Notes: generated from the letters alone by a model not told the origin. Numbered from the stretch's first letter, positions 52,063-62,280 are shown. The stretch: DNA of 64,000 nucleotides from Bradyrhizobium cytisi (GCF_008123515.1 NZ_VSSR01000020.1:45614-109613), one strand, 5' to 3'. A program made the numbers and translations.

Positions 52063-53652
52063 ATGACCAAACCCAAAGTTCTCATTTCCGACGCGCTCTC
52101 GCCTGCTGCCGTGCAGATCTTCAAAGACCGCGGCGTCGAGGTCGACTTCCAGCCCAACCTCGGCAAGGACAAGGACAAGCTCGCCGAGATCATCGGCAAT
52201 TACGATGGCCTCGCGATCCGCTCCGCGACCAAGGCGACCGCCAAGATCCTGGAGAAGGCCACCAACCTCAAGGTGATCGGCCGCGCCGGCATCGGCGTCG
52301 ACAATGTCGAGATTCCGGCTGCGACCGCCAAGGGCATCATCGTGATGAACACGCCGTTCGGCAATTCGATCACGACCGCCGAGCACGCCATCACGCTGAT
52401 GCTGGCGCTCGCCCGTGAGATCCCGCAGGCCGACGCCTCGACCCAGGCCGGCAAGTGGGAGAAGAACCGCTTCATGGGCGTCGAGATCACCGGCAAGGTG
52501 CTCGGCATCGTCGGCTGCGGCAACATCGGCTCGATCGTCGCCGACCGCGCGCTCGGGCTGCGCATGAAGGTGGTCGCGTTCGACCCCTTCCTGTCGCCGG
52601 AGCGCGCCAAGGACATCGGCGTCGAGAAGGTCGATCTGGATGACCTGCTCAAGCGCGCCGACTTCATCACGCTGCATACGCCGTTGACCGAGAAGACCCG
52701 GAACATCATCGATGCGGCCGCGGTCGCCAAGATGAAGAAGGGCGTGCGCCTGATCAACTGCGCCCGCGGCGGTCTCGTCGACGAGCAGGCGGTGGTCGAT
52801 GCGCTCAACGCCAAGCACATTGCCGGCGCCGCCTTCGACGTCTTCGTCGAGGAGCCCGCGACGACGAACGTGCTGTTCGGCCATCCCAACGTGATCTGCA
52901 CGCCGCATCTCGGCGCCTCCACCACGGAAGCGCAGGAAAACGTCGCGCTGCAGGTCGCCGAGCAGATGTCGGATTATCTGCTCACCGGCGCGATCTCGAA
53001 CGCGGTGAACTTCCCCTCGATCACCGCGGAAGAAGCGCCGAAGCTGAAGCCGTTCATCGCGCTCGCCGAGAAGCTCGGCTCGTTCGCCGGCCAGCTCACC
53101 GAAAGCGGCATCCTCAAGGTCGAGATCACCTATGAGGGCCACGTCGCCGAGATGAAGATCAAGGCGATCACCTCGGCGGTGCTGTCGGGCCTGCTGCGGC
53201 CGATGCTGGGCGAGGTCAATGTGGTGTCCGCGCCGGTGGTCGCCAAGGAGCGCGGCATGGTGGTGGACGAGATCGTCCGCGCCGCCCAGAGCGACTATGA
53301 GAGCCTGATCACCGTCACGGTCACCACCGAGCGCCAGGAGCGGTCGGTCTCGGGCACCGTCTATCACGACGGCAAGCCGCGCCTCGTCGACATCAAGGGC
53401 ATCCGCGTCGACGCCGAGTTCGGCAAGTCGATGATCTACGTCACCAACGAGGACAAGCCGGGCTTCATCGGCCACTTCGCCGGCCTGCTCGGCGACGCCA
53501 AGATCAACATCGCGACCTTCCATCTCGGCCGCGTCGCCCAGGGCAGCGATGCCATCGCGCTGGTCGAGGTCGACGGCGCGGTGCCGGCGGATGTGCTCGC
53601 CAAGGTGCAAGCGCTGCCGCAGGTCAAGCAGGTCAAGGCGCTGACGTTCTGA
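52063..53652 (+). CDS. serA: phosphoglycerate dehydrogenase
   Basis: The first enzyme of serine synthesis, oxidising 3-phosphoglycerate with NAD. The 529-residue length is that of the long serA class. The catalytic domain has IGRAGIGVDNVEIPAAT and the NAD loop GIVGCGNIGSIVADRALGL. TLHTPLTEKTRNII and INCARGGLVDEQAVV follow, and the His is in VICTPHLGASTTEAQ. An intervening (ASB-like) domain and a C-terminal ACT domain (VTNEDKPGFIGHFAGLLGD to the end) suit serine feedback. It completes the pathway with serC upstream. Confidence 0.97.
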   Translation: MTKPKVLISDALSPAAVQIFKDRGVEVDFQPNLGKDKDKLAEIIGNYDGLAIRSATKATAKILEKATNLKVIGRAGIGVDNVEIPAATAKGIIVMNTPFGNSITTAEHAITLMLALAREIPQADASTQAGKWEKNRFMGVEITGKVLGIVGCGNIGSIVADRALGLRMKVVAFDPFLSPERAKDIGVEKVDLDDLLKRADFITLHTPLTEKTRNIIDAAAVAKMKKGVRLINCARGGLVDEQAVVDALNAKHIAGAAFDVFVEEPATTNVLFGHPNVICTPHLGASTTEAQENVALQVAEQMSDYLLTGAISNAVNFPSITAEEAPKLKPFIALAEKLGSFAGQLTESGILKVEITYEGHVAEMKIKAITSAVLSGLLRPMLGEVNVVSAPVVAKERGMVVDEIVRAAQSDYESLITVTVTTERQERSVSGTVYHDGKPRLVDIKGIRVDAEFGKSMIYVTNEDKPGFIGHFAGLLGDAKINIATFHLGRVAQGSDAIALVEVDGAVPADVLAKVQALPQVKQVKALTF

Positions 53653-53670
53653 TCGAGCTTTCGCCTCTTG

Positions 53671-53795
53671 CGTCATGGCCGGGCATAGCCGTCCGAAGGA
53701 CGGCGTCGCTTCCGCTCGCCTATGTCCCGGCCATCCACGCCTTGCCGCGCGGTCCGAAGAACGTGGATGCCCGGGACAAGCCCGGGTATGACGAG
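53671..53795. repeat. GTCATGGCCGGGCATAGCC palindromic repeat
   Basis: CGTCATGGCCGGGCATAGCC and GTCCGAAGGACGGCG start it. CGTGGATGCCCGGGACAAGC and CCGGGTATGACG end it. The outer arms (GTCATgGCCGGG/CCCGGGtATGAC) are complementary. It is downstream of serA. Confidence 0.85.
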
Positions 53796-53837
53796 CGGAT
53801 AGAGCGACGCTCACATTGATATTCCGACCCGCGGAAC

Positions 53838-53872
53838 AACGCCGCCTCAATCATCGGAGGCGGCGTTTTTAT
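53838..53872 (+). terminator. rho-independent terminator downstream of serA
   Basis: AACGCCGCCTC-AATCATCG-GAGGCGGCGTT followed by TTTATTT. The 10-bp stem is perfect. It lies about 190 bases after the serA stop, past the palindromic repeat. Confidence 0.9.
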
Positions 53873-53950
53873 TTCTCCCGCACCCTCCAAACTTTGTGTA
53901 CCAATGGCGCCAGCACGCTCCGTACCAATCGTTCGAAAAGGGAGAAAACA

Positions 53951-55123
53951 ATGCGTGAAGCCGTCATCGTTTCCTACGCGCGCACGGGTCTGGCCAAGTC
54001 CGGCCGTGGCGGGTTCAACATCACGCCGCCGATGTCGCTCGCGGCCCACGCCATCCACCACGCGGTCGACCGTGCCGGCGTCGACAAGGACTATGTCGAG
54101 GATTGCTATCTCGGCAATTGCGCCCATGGCGCGCCGAACATCGGCCGGCAGGCCGCGCTGCTCGCAGGCTTGCCGAAGTCGACCGGCGGCGTGTCGGTGA
54201 ACCGCTTCTGCTCCTCAGGGCTTCAGACCATCGCGATGGCCGCGAACTCGATCCGCTCCGACGGTGCCGATTGCATCGTCGCCGGCGGCGTCGAGAGCAT
54301 CTCGATTCCGGGCGGCGGCTCGCCGAAGGAATGGGTCGATCCCGAGCTGCTCAACACCGCGCCTGACATCTTCATGGCGATGATCGACACCGCCGACATC
54401 GTCGCCGAGCGCTACAAGCTCAGCCGCGAATACCAGGACGAATATTCGCTGGAGTCGCAGCGCCGCATGGCCGCAGCCCAGCAGGCCAAGAAGTTCAAGG
54501 ACGAAATCGTCCCGATGAAAACGAAGATGAAGGTGGTGGACAAGGCGACCAAGGCCGAGAGCATTGTCGACTACGTGGTGGACCGCGACGAATGCAATCG
54601 TCCTGAGACCACGCTGGAAGGATTGGCAAAACTCGAGCCGGTGAAGGGCCCGGGCAAGTTCGTCACCGCCGGCAATGCCAGCCAGCTCTCCGACGGCGCC
54701 GCCGCAGTGGTGCTGATGGAAGCCAAGGATGCCGAGAAGCGCGGCCTCAAGCCGCTCGGCCGTTTCGTCGCCTGGGCTGCGGCAGGCTGCGAGCCCGACG
54801 AGATGGGCATCGGGCCGATCTTCGCCGTGCCGAAGCTGTTGAAGCGTCATGGCCTGAAGATCGACGACATCGATCTGTGGGAGCTCAACGAGGCCTTCGC
54901 CAGCCAGTGCCTCTATTCGCGCGACAAGCTCGGCATCGACCCCGAGAAGTACAACGTCAACGGCGGCTCGATCGCGATCGGCCATCCCTTCGGCATGACC
55001 GGCGCCCGTCTCACCGGCCACCTGCTGCAGGAAGGCGCCCGCCGCAAGGCCAAGTGGGGCGTCGTGACCATGTGCATCGGCGGCGGCCAGGGCGGCGCCG
55101 GCCTGTTCGAGATCTACAGCTGA
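53951..55123 (+). CDS. acetyl-CoA C-acyltransferase (thiolase)
   Basis: A 390-residue thiolase that cleaves 3-ketoacyl-CoA or, in reverse, condenses acyl-CoA units. The nucleophilic Cys is in [17 protein letters not shown]. The His is in [19 protein letters not shown], and the second Cys is in [16 protein letters not shown]. The first residues [17 protein letters not shown] fit the family. It resembles beta-oxidation or degradative thiolases rather than the PHB biosynthetic type, and no fad partner gene is adjacent. SD GGGAGA precedes the ATG. A clear terminator closes the gene. Confidence 0.93.
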   Translation: MREAVIVSYARTGLAKSGRGGFNITPPMSLAAHAIHHAVDRAGVDKDYVEDCYLGNCAHGAPNIGRQAALLAGLPKSTGGVSVNRFCSSGLQTIAMAANSIRSDGADCIVAGGVESISIPGGGSPKEWVDPELLNTAPDIFMAMIDTADIVAERYKLSREYQDEYSLESQRRMAAAQQAKKFKDEIVPMKTKMKVVDKATKAESIVDYVVDRDECNRPETTLEGLAKLEPVKGPGKFVTAGNASQLSDGAAAVVLMEAKDAEKRGLKPLGRFVAWAAAGCEPDEMGIGPIFAVPKLLKRHGLKIDDIDLWELNEAFASQCLYSRDKLGIDPEKYNVNGGSIAIGHPFGMTGARLTGHLLQEGARRKAKWGVVTMCIGGGQGGAGLFEIYS

Positions 55124-55142
55124 TCAAGGCGATCTGAATGTG

Positions 55143-55176
55143 AAAGGCACGGCGCCGCAAGCGCCGTGCCTTTTTC
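55143..55176 (+). terminator. rho-independent terminator of the thiolase gene
   Basis: AAAGGCACGGCG-CCGCAAG-CGCCGTGCCTTT with two more T. The stem is about 11 bp and GC-rich. It starts 20 bases after the thiolase stop. Confidence 0.92.
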
Positions 55177-55317
55177 GTATGTAGCTCGACGTGCTTTGCC
55201 GCCGTGCCAAACAGCCGGCACGGGCGCTTTCATGTGTCCGCCCGTTCATGCTATTGTGTGCTCTCGGTACTAAATGTTTCCAGCCGGCGTTGCACAAGAC
55301 GCTCGGGGGATCTACCG

Positions 55318-55788
55318 ATGAAAGCTGATTCGGATTTTCTGACAGCCGATGGGGTCGCCACAGCCGGAGCTGGCGCACTGCTCCTGATTGGCCGTATTCT
55401 GCTGGCATGGGTGTTCGTTGGAAGCGCGTACGGAGCAATAGCCGACTTCGGCGGCTCGGTGGGCTATTTTCGATCGCTGAATCTTCCAGCGCCTGAGCTG
55501 TTCACGATCGTGAATATCACGCTGGAAGTCGTCATATCCGCAGGCTTGATATTGGGCATCCGTACGCGCTATTGCGCAGTTCTGATGTTTGTCTTCGTGT
55601 TGATGGCAACCGCGATTGCACATCGCTACTGGGAATATCCCGCCGGTGGGCAGCAGATCAATCAGTACAATAATTTCTTGAAGAATATCTCGATCATGGG
55701 CGGGGCCATGTTGATCTTCGTCACCGGCGCGGGCCGGTTCAGCTTCGATCGAGTATTGTGGCCGGCAATCACTTCACGTAGAGCTTGA
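55318..55788 (+). CDS. DoxX family membrane protein
   Basis: A 156-residue inner-membrane protein with four hydrophobic helices: LLLIGRILLAWVFVGSAYGA, then LFTIVNITLEVVISAGLILG, CAVLMFVFVLMATAIAHRYW and FLKNISIMGGAMLIFVTGAG. The last block with HRYW and NNFLKNISIMGG is a DoxX hallmark. DoxX-like proteins are linked to redox or quinone-related membrane functions, and the exact activity is unknown. The start at 55318 is the first suitable ATG in the domain. Its 3' end overlaps that of a small gene on the other strand by 20 bases. Confidence 0.85.
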   Translation: MKADSDFLTADGVATAGAGALLLIGRILLAWVFVGSAYGAIADFGGSVGYFRSLNLPAPELFTIVNITLEVVISAGLILGIRTRYCAVLMFVFVLMATAIAHRYWEYPAGGQQINQYNNFLKNISIMGGAMLIFVTGAGRFSFDRVLWPAITSRRA

Positions 55789-55918
55789 AAGCTTGCGCGA
55801 CCAGTCGGCGGATGCTCTTTGAGAGCGGTTTGAGAATCTCGCCGACGATTGCGAAGAGAAGCATCAGCCATGTCGCCAATGCTGCGCACCACAACAGAAC
55901 TTCCAATATGTCAGGCAT
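55769..55918 (-). CDS. 49-residue single-pass membrane protein
   Basis: The frame encodes MPDILEVLLWCAALATWLML, then LFAIVGEILKPLSKSIRRLV and AQAFKLYVK. It is one hydrophobic helix followed by a basic tail, as in small membrane proteins. A strong GAGGG lies five bases before the ATG, which is good support. It overlaps the last 20 bases of the doxX gene tail to tail. The function is unknown. Confidence 0.6.
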   Translation of the reverse strand: MPDILEVLLWCAALATWLMLLFAIVGEILKPLSKSIRRLVAQAFKLYVK

Positions 55919-56297
55919 GATGCCCTCACAAAAATAGAAGATAGCTGTTCTGAAATTGCGCGAGCGTTGCTCAACCGAGTCGACGCTGCAAGTCCTCTTC
56001 AGGGGTAGTCTTCAGGGTAGCAAGACGCCCAGATGCTCGGAAAATGAGCGGCGAAGAGTTCTCGGTGCTGCCGTCCGCGAACCCTTGATTCGCGATGAGC
56101 GCCGCGGTGGTCATAAACCGGCTTGTGCACGTCACAGTGCAGAAGCCGCCATCAGCGGTATCGTGGGGAACGGTCAACACATCCTGACGGCGAGCTTTAT
56201 GACAAAAACACGTAGTTCCACGTGCCCGCAAATTAACGGAAGTTTCTACGCATCAGGGTTTCATCAACCGCATCGGTCACTCTAGCTTGGTACCAAG
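55919..56297. other. 380-base intergenic stretch before the chemoreceptor, no gene seen
   Basis: Open frames are present on both strands, but none has a ribosome site or recognisable domain. The region should hold the promoters for the chemoreceptor and for the small minus-strand gene. Confidence 0.5.
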
Positions 56298-58271
56298 ATG
56301 CGGCTTCTCGCTCTTCGCCTCACCCACAAGATCACTGCGATCGGCGTCATCGGCGTCGTCGGTGTCGTCCTCATCGGCGGCATTCATCTCTACGGCGAGC
56401 GGGCGATGGGCCTGTCGCGCGACGCCGCCGAGAACGCGCGCACGGTCTTCGAGCTCAACAACAATATTGCGGTCGAGCTGCTCGAAGGCCGCCGCGCCGA
56501 AAAGGATTTTCTGCTGCGCAGTGACCCGGCGAGGGCGCAGCGTCAGCTCGAGATCTCGCGCCAGGTCGCACGCGATATCGAAAAGCTCCGCGGCAGGATC
56601 GCGGCGCTCGGCAAGCCCGAGCTCGCGCAAAAGATCGATGCGATGAACGAAGCGCTGAAGATCTATCAGATCCGTTTCGCCACGGTGGTCGCGGAGCGGG
56701 AGCGTCTCGGGCTTGACGAGAATTCGGGCCTCGAAGGCCGCCTGCGGACCTCCGTCCACGAGATCGAGAGCAAGGTCGACCAACTCCAGAATTCCGCGCT
56801 CAAGGTGATCATGCTGATGATGCGCCGGCACGAGAAGGATTTCATGCTGCGCCGTAATGCCAAATACGGCGACGAGATGAAGAAGCGCGCGTCGGAATTT
56901 CTGGCCGGCGTCGACGCCGCCGCCGTTCCCGACGACGCGAAGGCCGAGCTGCGCGCGAGGCTCGCCGACTATCAGCGCGACTTCTCCGCATGGATCGAGA
57001 CCGCGCTGAAGCTCGCGACGGAATTGAAGGCGATGTCGGAGGCGTTCTCGACGGTCGAACCTGTCGTCGAGCAGGTCTCGAAATCGGTCGACAGCATCCG
57101 CGCCGAAGCCGACCGGCGCAACGTTGCCGAGCGGGACGGCATCCAGTTCTGGATCGCCGTGGCGATCGCTCTGATCGCGTCCGGCGTGCTTGGGCTCGGC
57201 ATCTTCATTGGCCGCTCGGTCGCAAAGCCGCTTGCCGCGATGCGGGCGGCCATGATCGAGCTGGCCAAGGGCAATTTCGCGATCGTGCTGCCCGGCCTCG
57301 GCCGCCCCGACGAGATCGGCGAGATCGCGCAAGCCGTCGAGACGTTCAAGATCAACGCCGAGCAGAAGGCGCGCGAGGAGGCGGAAGAAAAGATCAGGCA
57401 GGACAAGCTCGCCGCCGAGCGCCGACGCGCCGACATGATCAGGATGGCTGACGATTTCGAGGGTGCGATCGGCGAGATCGTCGAGACGGTGTCGTCCGCT
57501 GCCACCGAGCTCGAGGCGTCGGCGACGTCGTTGACGACGACCGCGAGCCGTTCGACCGAGCTTGCCACGCTGGTCGAAGCTGCGTCGGAGGAGGCCGCGA
57601 CCAACGTGCAGTCGGTGGCGTCCGCCGCCGAGGAGCTGACCGCCTCCGTCACCGAGATCAGCCGCCAGGTGCAGGCCTCCGCGCGCATCGCCGGAGAGGC
57701 CGTCAGCCAGGCCGGGCACACCAATGATCGCGTCGGCGAATTGTCAAAGGCCGCCGCGCGCATCGGCGATGTGGTCGAGCTCATCAACGCGATCGCGGGC
57801 CAGACCAACCTTCTGGCGCTCAATGCCACCATCGAGGCGGCGCGTGCGGGCGAAGCCGGGCGCGGCTTCGCCGTCGTGGCCTCCGAGGTGAAGGCGCTGG
57901 CTGAGCAGACGGCGAAGGCTACCGGCGAGATCGGTCAGCAGATCGCGAGCATTCAGGGCGCGACCAACGAGTCCGTCGGCGCGATCAGGACCATCGGCGG
58001 CACGATCGAGCGCCTGTCCGAGATCTCGTCCACCATTGCGGCCGCCGTCGAGGAGCAGGGCGCCGCGACCAGCGAGATATCGCGCAACGTCCAGAGTGCG
58101 GCGGCCGGCACCACGCAGGTCAGCGCCAACATCAGCAATGTGCGGCAGGGCGCGGTCGAGACCGGCTCGGCATCGACCCAGGTGCTCTCCGCGGCCAGGT
58201 CGCTGTCGGGCGACAGCAACCGGCTGAAGTTAGAGGTCGGCAAGTTCCTGGATACCGTGCGCGCGGCTTGA
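56298..58271 (+). CDS. methyl-accepting chemotaxis protein with HBM-type sensor
   Basis: A 657-residue chemoreceptor. TM1 ([20 protein letters not shown], residues 14-33) and TM2 ([20 protein letters not shown]) flank a long helical periplasmic domain of about 240 residues, of the helical bimodular (HBM) type ([18 protein letters not shown] and [17 protein letters not shown] are its repeat marks). A HAMP domain follows. The signalling tip [20 protein letters not shown] is present, with [13 protein letters not shown]. It lacks a C-terminal CheR-binding pentapeptide. The ligand is unknown. It stands alone, so it should plug into Che machinery elsewhere. Confidence 0.93.
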   Translation: MRLLALRLTHKITAIGVIGVVGVVLIGGIHLYGERAMGLSRDAAENARTVFELNNNIAVELLEGRRAEKDFLLRSDPARAQRQLEISRQVARDIEKLRGRIAALGKPELAQKIDAMNEALKIYQIRFATVVAERERLGLDENSGLEGRLRTSVHEIESKVDQLQNSALKVIMLMMRRHEKDFMLRRNAKYGDEMKKRASEFLAGVDAAAVPDDAKAELRARLADYQRDFSAWIETALKLATELKAMSEAFSTVEPVVEQVSKSVDSIRAEADRRNVAERDGIQFWIAVAIALIASGVLGLGIFIGRSVAKPLAAMRAAMIELAKGNFAIVLPGLGRPDEIGEIAQAVETFKINAEQKAREEAEEKIRQDKLAAERRRADMIRMADDFEGAIGEIVETVSSAATELEASATSLTTTASRSTELATLVEAASEEAATNVQSVASAAEELTASVTEISRQVQASARIAGEAVSQAGHTNDRVGELSKAAARIGDVVELINAIAGQTNLLALNATIEAARAGEAGRGFAVVASEVKALAEQTAKATGEIGQQIASIQGATNESVGAIRTIGGTIERLSEISSTIAAAVEEQGAATSEISRNVQSAAAGTTQVSANISNVRQGAVETGSASTQVLSAARSLSGDSNRLKLEVGKFLDTVRAA

Positions 58272-58308
58272 AGCTTCCGCGCCGTCATGCCCGGACATGA
58301 CGTGAACC

Positions 58309-61300
58309 TCACGCCCTTGCCACCACCGGCGCGAACGCCACCTCGATCAGCGTGCCGGAATTCGACGCGCTCTTGATATTGAACTGGGCGCGGTTGGCTT
58401 CGACCAGCGCCTTGGTCAGCGACAGGCTCAGCGCGGAATTGTCTGCGGCGTCGCCCGGTGGCGGGGTGCGGAACGGCTCCATCGCGGCGGCGACTTCCGT
58501 CTCGGTCAGCCCATGGCCGGTGTCGCGGATCCGCAGCGCGATCTCGCCGCGATCGTTCAATGCGGTCGAGACGATGACCTGGCCGCCGGCGCTGGCAAGC
58601 CGGATCGAGTTCGAGATCAAGTTCATCGCGACCTGACGCAGCGCGCGCGCGTCCGCCGTCACCTGCGGCAGCGCATGCGCGAGCGAGGTGCGGATGATGA
58701 TGCGTTCGCGGTTGGCCTGCGGCTGCATCACGGTGACACAGGCTTCCACGAGGTCGTTGAGGTTGAGGTTGGTGAAACTGAGATCGAGCTTGCCGGTCTC
58801 GATCCGCGACAGCTCCAGCAAATCGTCGATGATGGTGACCACGCGCTCGCCGGAGGCGCGGATGTCCTTCATATATTCGCCATAGCGCTCGTTGCCGAGC
58901 GCACCAAAACGTTCGGAGATCATCACCTCGGCAAAGCCGATGATGGCGTTGAGCGGCGTGCGGATCTCGTGGCTGATCCGCGCCAGCATGTCGGCCTTGG
59001 CGTTGGCTGCGCCGTCGACCAGGCGTCGCGCCTGCGTCAGCTCGCTCTCGCCCTTCTTGCTGTGCGAGAGGTCGCGGAACACGGCAAAGAAATTCGGGCC
59101 GTCGGGCCGCGTGCGGCCCATGATCATGGCGAGCGGAAGCACGCCGCCCTTCTTCTCGCGGCCCAGGACCTCGCGGCCGTGGTCGAGCAGGCTCGCGATG
59201 TCCTCGCTCCGGATGCTTTCGAGATAGTCGACAACGATCTGCTGGCTCTCGGGCGCGAACAACGTCAGCAAATTCTGCTGCATCAGCGCTTCGCCGTCAT
59301 AGCCGAACAGCGCTTCGGCGCTGCGGTTGCAGGCGTGGATGTTGCCTTCGGCATCGAACATCACGATGCCCTCGGCCGTGGTGTCGAGGATCGCGGCGAG
59401 ATCTTCGGCCTCGGCATCGCCGGCCTCTAGCTCGGATTCCAAGTCGGCCTCAGACTCCGGCAGGTCGGGGATCACCACCACCGGCTCGGCCATCGCGGGC
59501 GCTGCGAAAACAGGCGTGGCCACGACAGGTGCAGGATTGGGCAGCGCGCAGATCAGCGCATGCGCGCTGGCGCCGTCCCAGTCGATCGTGTGCAGATGCG
59601 CTTCCGTGGTCGCCAGTGGCTGCTCGCCATTGGCGATCGCAGCACTGATCGTCACCGGCGTGCCGGCCTGCGACGTGCTGCTGGCGGCGGAGACGCCCGG
59701 CTCGACATAGAGCGCATCCAGCCCGCCGGCATCTTCCAGCGCGGTCAGGCTGGCATAGCCCATCCGCGTGAGGAACGCGGGGTTGGCGTAGAGCAGGCGA
59801 TCGAGCCGGTAGATCAGCATGCCCGTCGGCACCAGATCGAGCAGCGCGCGGTCGCGCGTGCTGTCGCCGCGCGCGGGCGGTGCGGGCGCGGTCAGCCATT
59901 CGGCCGCGGCCGGCGGCGCCTCAGGCTCCGGCGTCGGTGCTTCCTGCGTGGTCTCTTCCGCCGGCGGCTCGGCCGCGACGGATGCAATCGTCTCGCGCTC
60001 GCGTTCGAGTCGCTCGGATAATTGTCGCGCGAGCTCGTTGAACGCGCTGTTCTCGACCGGCGTCAGCGTCGGCGATCTCTGATCACCCTGTGATCTGGCG
60101 TCGCCGGGCGGACGGAACGGTACGACATTGGGAGGCGTTTCCACGGATGTTTCCAGATCGGTTTGCTGTGAATTCGCTTCGGTGATGAGTACGGGCGGTT
60201 CAGGTTCAGGTTCAGGTGGTGGCGGAGGCGGCTCGATCGGCGGAGGCGGCGCCCCCTCCTCGGGATCAGGCTCGACCATATCGGCGCAGAGGCTCTGCGG
60301 CACAGTCTGCTCTGACAACAGCTCGTAACGCCGGAGCGCATCGAGCCGGTTGAGACCGTCGAGATCGCGGCAGACGCCAAAACCCTTGAAGCCGGCAAAA
60401 TTGCGCTCGCGGTCGTAGACCGGCAGGCCTGCGAGCTCGACCGGCAGATGCTCGCCGCCATCGGCCGGCCAGTTCACGGTAATGCCGGCCCAGGTGTCGT
60501 GGCTCGCAAGCGCCTGCGCCACGCGCCCGTCCGGATCGAGCGCAAACGCTTCGGCGATCTCGCGCCAGGGCCGGCCGAAGCCGGCCGCGGTGTGCGGGCC
60601 GATCAGGCGGATGAACTCGCTCGACGCCAGCACAAAGCGTCCCTCCGCATCCATCTGCCACAGGAAACGCAGCGGATGCTGGCGCGGTGTCTCCGCATGT
60701 CCAGGCGGCTCGACCATGCCGCCCGTGATCGGCGCGGCTTGCGGCGGCACGATGGCTGCGGGCGGGTTTTCAACCGGTGTCTCCGGCGCCGCTACGCGAA
60801 TGGGCGGCTCGGGCGTGAGCGTCTCGGCCGTCTCAGGCGTTTCGTCCAGATCGGCAAAGGCGTCGAACAGGTCGATTCCCGTAGCGGGCTCGTTCGCAGG
60901 CGGCGTCTCGATGGCCTGCGGCGCAGGATCAGGCGCGCTCTCGGCCACCGGCGCAGCCTGTACGATCGCCGGCTCGATCAGCGCGACGAGTCCGACGTCG
61001 GCGCCAGTGCCGACCCGTTGCAGCACCATCTTGCCGATCCCGATCGGCAGCTCGACGCGACCTTGCGCCAGCGCATCGCTGCGCGCCTGCTCGAGGCCGG
61101 CTTCGCCGAGATCGCGAAAGCCGAGCAGGGGGCGGGCGGCTTCGCTGGCGCCGGCGAACATGCCATCGGGCGCGAACGCTGCCATCGGCACGGCCGCACC
61201 GTCGACGAGCCGATGCAGCCGCTCGACCAGCGACATGGCGCGCGCGCCCGCATCCATCGCGGTGACAAGCACGCCTTCGCCGCCATCGGCAAAGACAAGC

Positions 61301-61614
61301 CGCGCGCAGGCGCAGGTCATCAGCGTGCCGAGCCGGGCGCCGAAGCCGCGCAGCCGTTCGAGCCTGATGGCGCCGCTCGCCGGCAGCTGGCGGGCGAGGC
61401 GGGTGATCTGGCGGCGATGGACGTCGGCCGGCCCGAACGTCTTTGCCGCGAGAATAGCCGCGTTCGCCGCGCCGAAGAATTTTGCCCCGACGGCATTGGC
61501 CCACAGCACGCGGCTGCCGTCGGGCGACCATAGCCAGGCCGGCAGCGGAGAGGTCGCATGCACGGACAGCCTGGGATCGCCGACGCCGCGCAACTGGAAA
61601 TCCGAACTCGTCAT
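58309..61614 (-). CDS. PdhS-like multi-PAS sensor histidine kinase
   Basis: A 1101-residue cytoplasmic sensor kinase without transmembrane segments. At least two or three PAS-like domains (for example LAAILDTTAEGIVMFDAEGN, near 760) are joined by long Pro/Glu/Ala-rich linkers. The HisKA box ARISHEIRTPLNAIIGFAEV has the phospho-His at 882. N box NLISNSIRLA and G1 RIRDTGHGL follow. The G2 box, normally GTGLGL, reads NSALSLSL, which may weaken ATP binding. The kinase core is most like PdhS/PleC/DivJ, which act on DivK in cell-cycle control. The chemoreceptor converges on it. Confidence 0.88.
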   Translation of the reverse strand: MTSSDFQLRGVGDPRLSVHATSPLPAWLWSPDGSRVLWANAVGAKFFGAANAAILAAKTFGPADVHRRQITRLARQLPASGAIRLERLRGFGARLGTLMTCACARLVFADGGEGVLVTAMDAGARAMSLVERLHRLVDGAAVPMAAFAPDGMFAGASEAARPLLGFRDLGEAGLEQARSDALAQGRVELPIGIGKMVLQRVGTGADVGLVALIEPAIVQAAPVAESAPDPAPQAIETPPANEPATGIDLFDAFADLDETPETAETLTPEPPIRVAAPETPVENPPAAIVPPQAAPITGGMVEPPGHAETPRQHPLRFLWQMDAEGRFVLASSEFIRLIGPHTAAGFGRPWREIAEAFALDPDGRVAQALASHDTWAGITVNWPADGGEHLPVELAGLPVYDRERNFAGFKGFGVCRDLDGLNRLDALRRYELLSEQTVPQSLCADMVEPDPEEGAPPPPIEPPPPPPEPEPEPPVLITEANSQQTDLETSVETPPNVVPFRPPGDARSQGDQRSPTLTPVENSAFNELARQLSERLERERETIASVAAEPPAEETTQEAPTPEPEAPPAAAEWLTAPAPPARGDSTRDRALLDLVPTGMLIYRLDRLLYANPAFLTRMGYASLTALEDAGGLDALYVEPGVSAASSTSQAGTPVTISAAIANGEQPLATTEAHLHTIDWDGASAHALICALPNPAPVVATPVFAAPAMAEPVVVIPDLPESEADLESELEAGDAEAEDLAAILDTTAEGIVMFDAEGNIHACNRSAEALFGYDGEALMQQNLLTLFAPESQQIVVDYLESIRSEDIASLLDHGREVLGREKKGGVLPLAMIMGRTRPDGPNFFAVFRDLSHSKKGESELTQARRLVDGAANAKADMLARISHEIRTPLNAIIGFAEVMISERFGALGNERYGEYMKDIRASGERVVTIIDDLLELSRIETGKLDLSFTNLNLNDLVEACVTVMQPQANRERIIIRTSLAHALPQVTADARALRQVAMNLISNSIRLASAGGQVIVSTALNDRGEIALRIRDTGHGLTETEVAAAMEPFRTPPPGDAADNSALSLSLTKALVEANRAQFNIKSASNSGTLIEVAFAPVVARA

Positions 61615-61674
61615 CCGACCGGCTTTAAGTCTCGCTTGTTGGCGTCACGTCAGGGACTGCCGGGAATGACAGCC

Positions 61675-61689
61675 TTAAGAAAGGGTTAG
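61675..61689. promoter_or_regulatory. near-consensus CtrA site upstream of the PdhS-like kinase
   Basis: TTAA-GAAAGGG-TTAG (read on the minus strand CTAA-N7-TTAA) lies 61-75 bases before the kinase start. It differs from the CtrA consensus at one base of the second half. It suggests cell-cycle control, but needs proof. Confidence 0.4.
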
Positions 61690-61842
61690 TATCGCCCGCG
61701 GCGGCGGGCAGGTCCACGGCCCGAGCTTAACGGGCGCGTCCTAAAGCCGCGATAACCTTAATGTGGCTGAACCCGCAAGCCGCCGCGTCGTTGCATCCGC
61801 AGGATTCGGCAAAACCGGCATAACATGACAGGAGCCGCAGCC

Positions 61843-62226
61843 ATGACCGATCAGTCCCATGAGCCTTTCGACCTTCCGCCGGAGATGCGCAACGTGGCGG
61901 AATCCAGTCTTAAGCAGGCCCGCGACGCCTTCGAAAAACTGCTCGCCAACGCCGAGGCCGCCGCCGGCTCGATCGAGGAGCGCGGCGCCTCCATGCGCGC
62001 CGGCGCCAAGGACATCGGCGCCAGAGCGATCGCCTTCGCCGAGACCAATGTGCAGGCCTCGCTCAATTACGCCCAGTCGCTGGTCCACGCCAAGGATGTC
62101 GCCGAGGTGATGCGGCTGCACAGCGAATACGTCCAGGCCCAGATGAAGGCCCTGGCCGAGCAGGCCAGCGAAATAGGCCAGATCGTCAGCCGCGCGGCGA
62201 TGGATACGACCAAGCCGAAGCATTAG
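61843..62226 (+). CDS. phasin family protein, first of two
   Basis: A 127-residue helical protein with FDLPPEMRNVAESSLKQARD, then AEAAAGSIEERGASMRAGAK and AFAETNVQASLNYAQSLVHA. This is the phasin domain (about residues 8-118), which coats polyhydroxyalkanoate granules. Rhizobial phasins can also act in other stress contexts. The start at 61843 was chosen because AGGAG lies nine bases upstream. The alternative at 61825 adds six residues. A second phasin follows, and a palindromic repeat sits between them. Confidence 0.9.
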   Translation: MTDQSHEPFDLPPEMRNVAESSLKQARDAFEKLLANAEAAAGSIEERGASMRAGAKDIGARAIAFAETNVQASLNYAQSLVHAKDVAEVMRLHSEYVQAQMKALAEQASEIGQIVSRAAMDTTKPKH

Positions 62227-62234
62227 CCCGCTCT

Positions 62235-62280
62235 GTCATTCCGGGGCGCGACGAAGTCGCGAGCCCGGAAATCCATCGGA
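62235..62280. repeat. GTCATTCCGGGGC palindromic repeat, copy 2
   Basis: GTCATTCCGGGGCGCGACGA, then AGTCGCGAGCCCGGAAATCCATCG. It matches the repeat at 18344-18386 and lies in the 320-base gap between the two phasin genes. The rest of the gap has no recognisable gene. Confidence 0.85.

Noticed and set aside
52006..53850. A 614-codon minus-strand frame opposite serA
   Set aside because: SerA has complete family motifs on the plus strand, and this frame is an antisense shadow.
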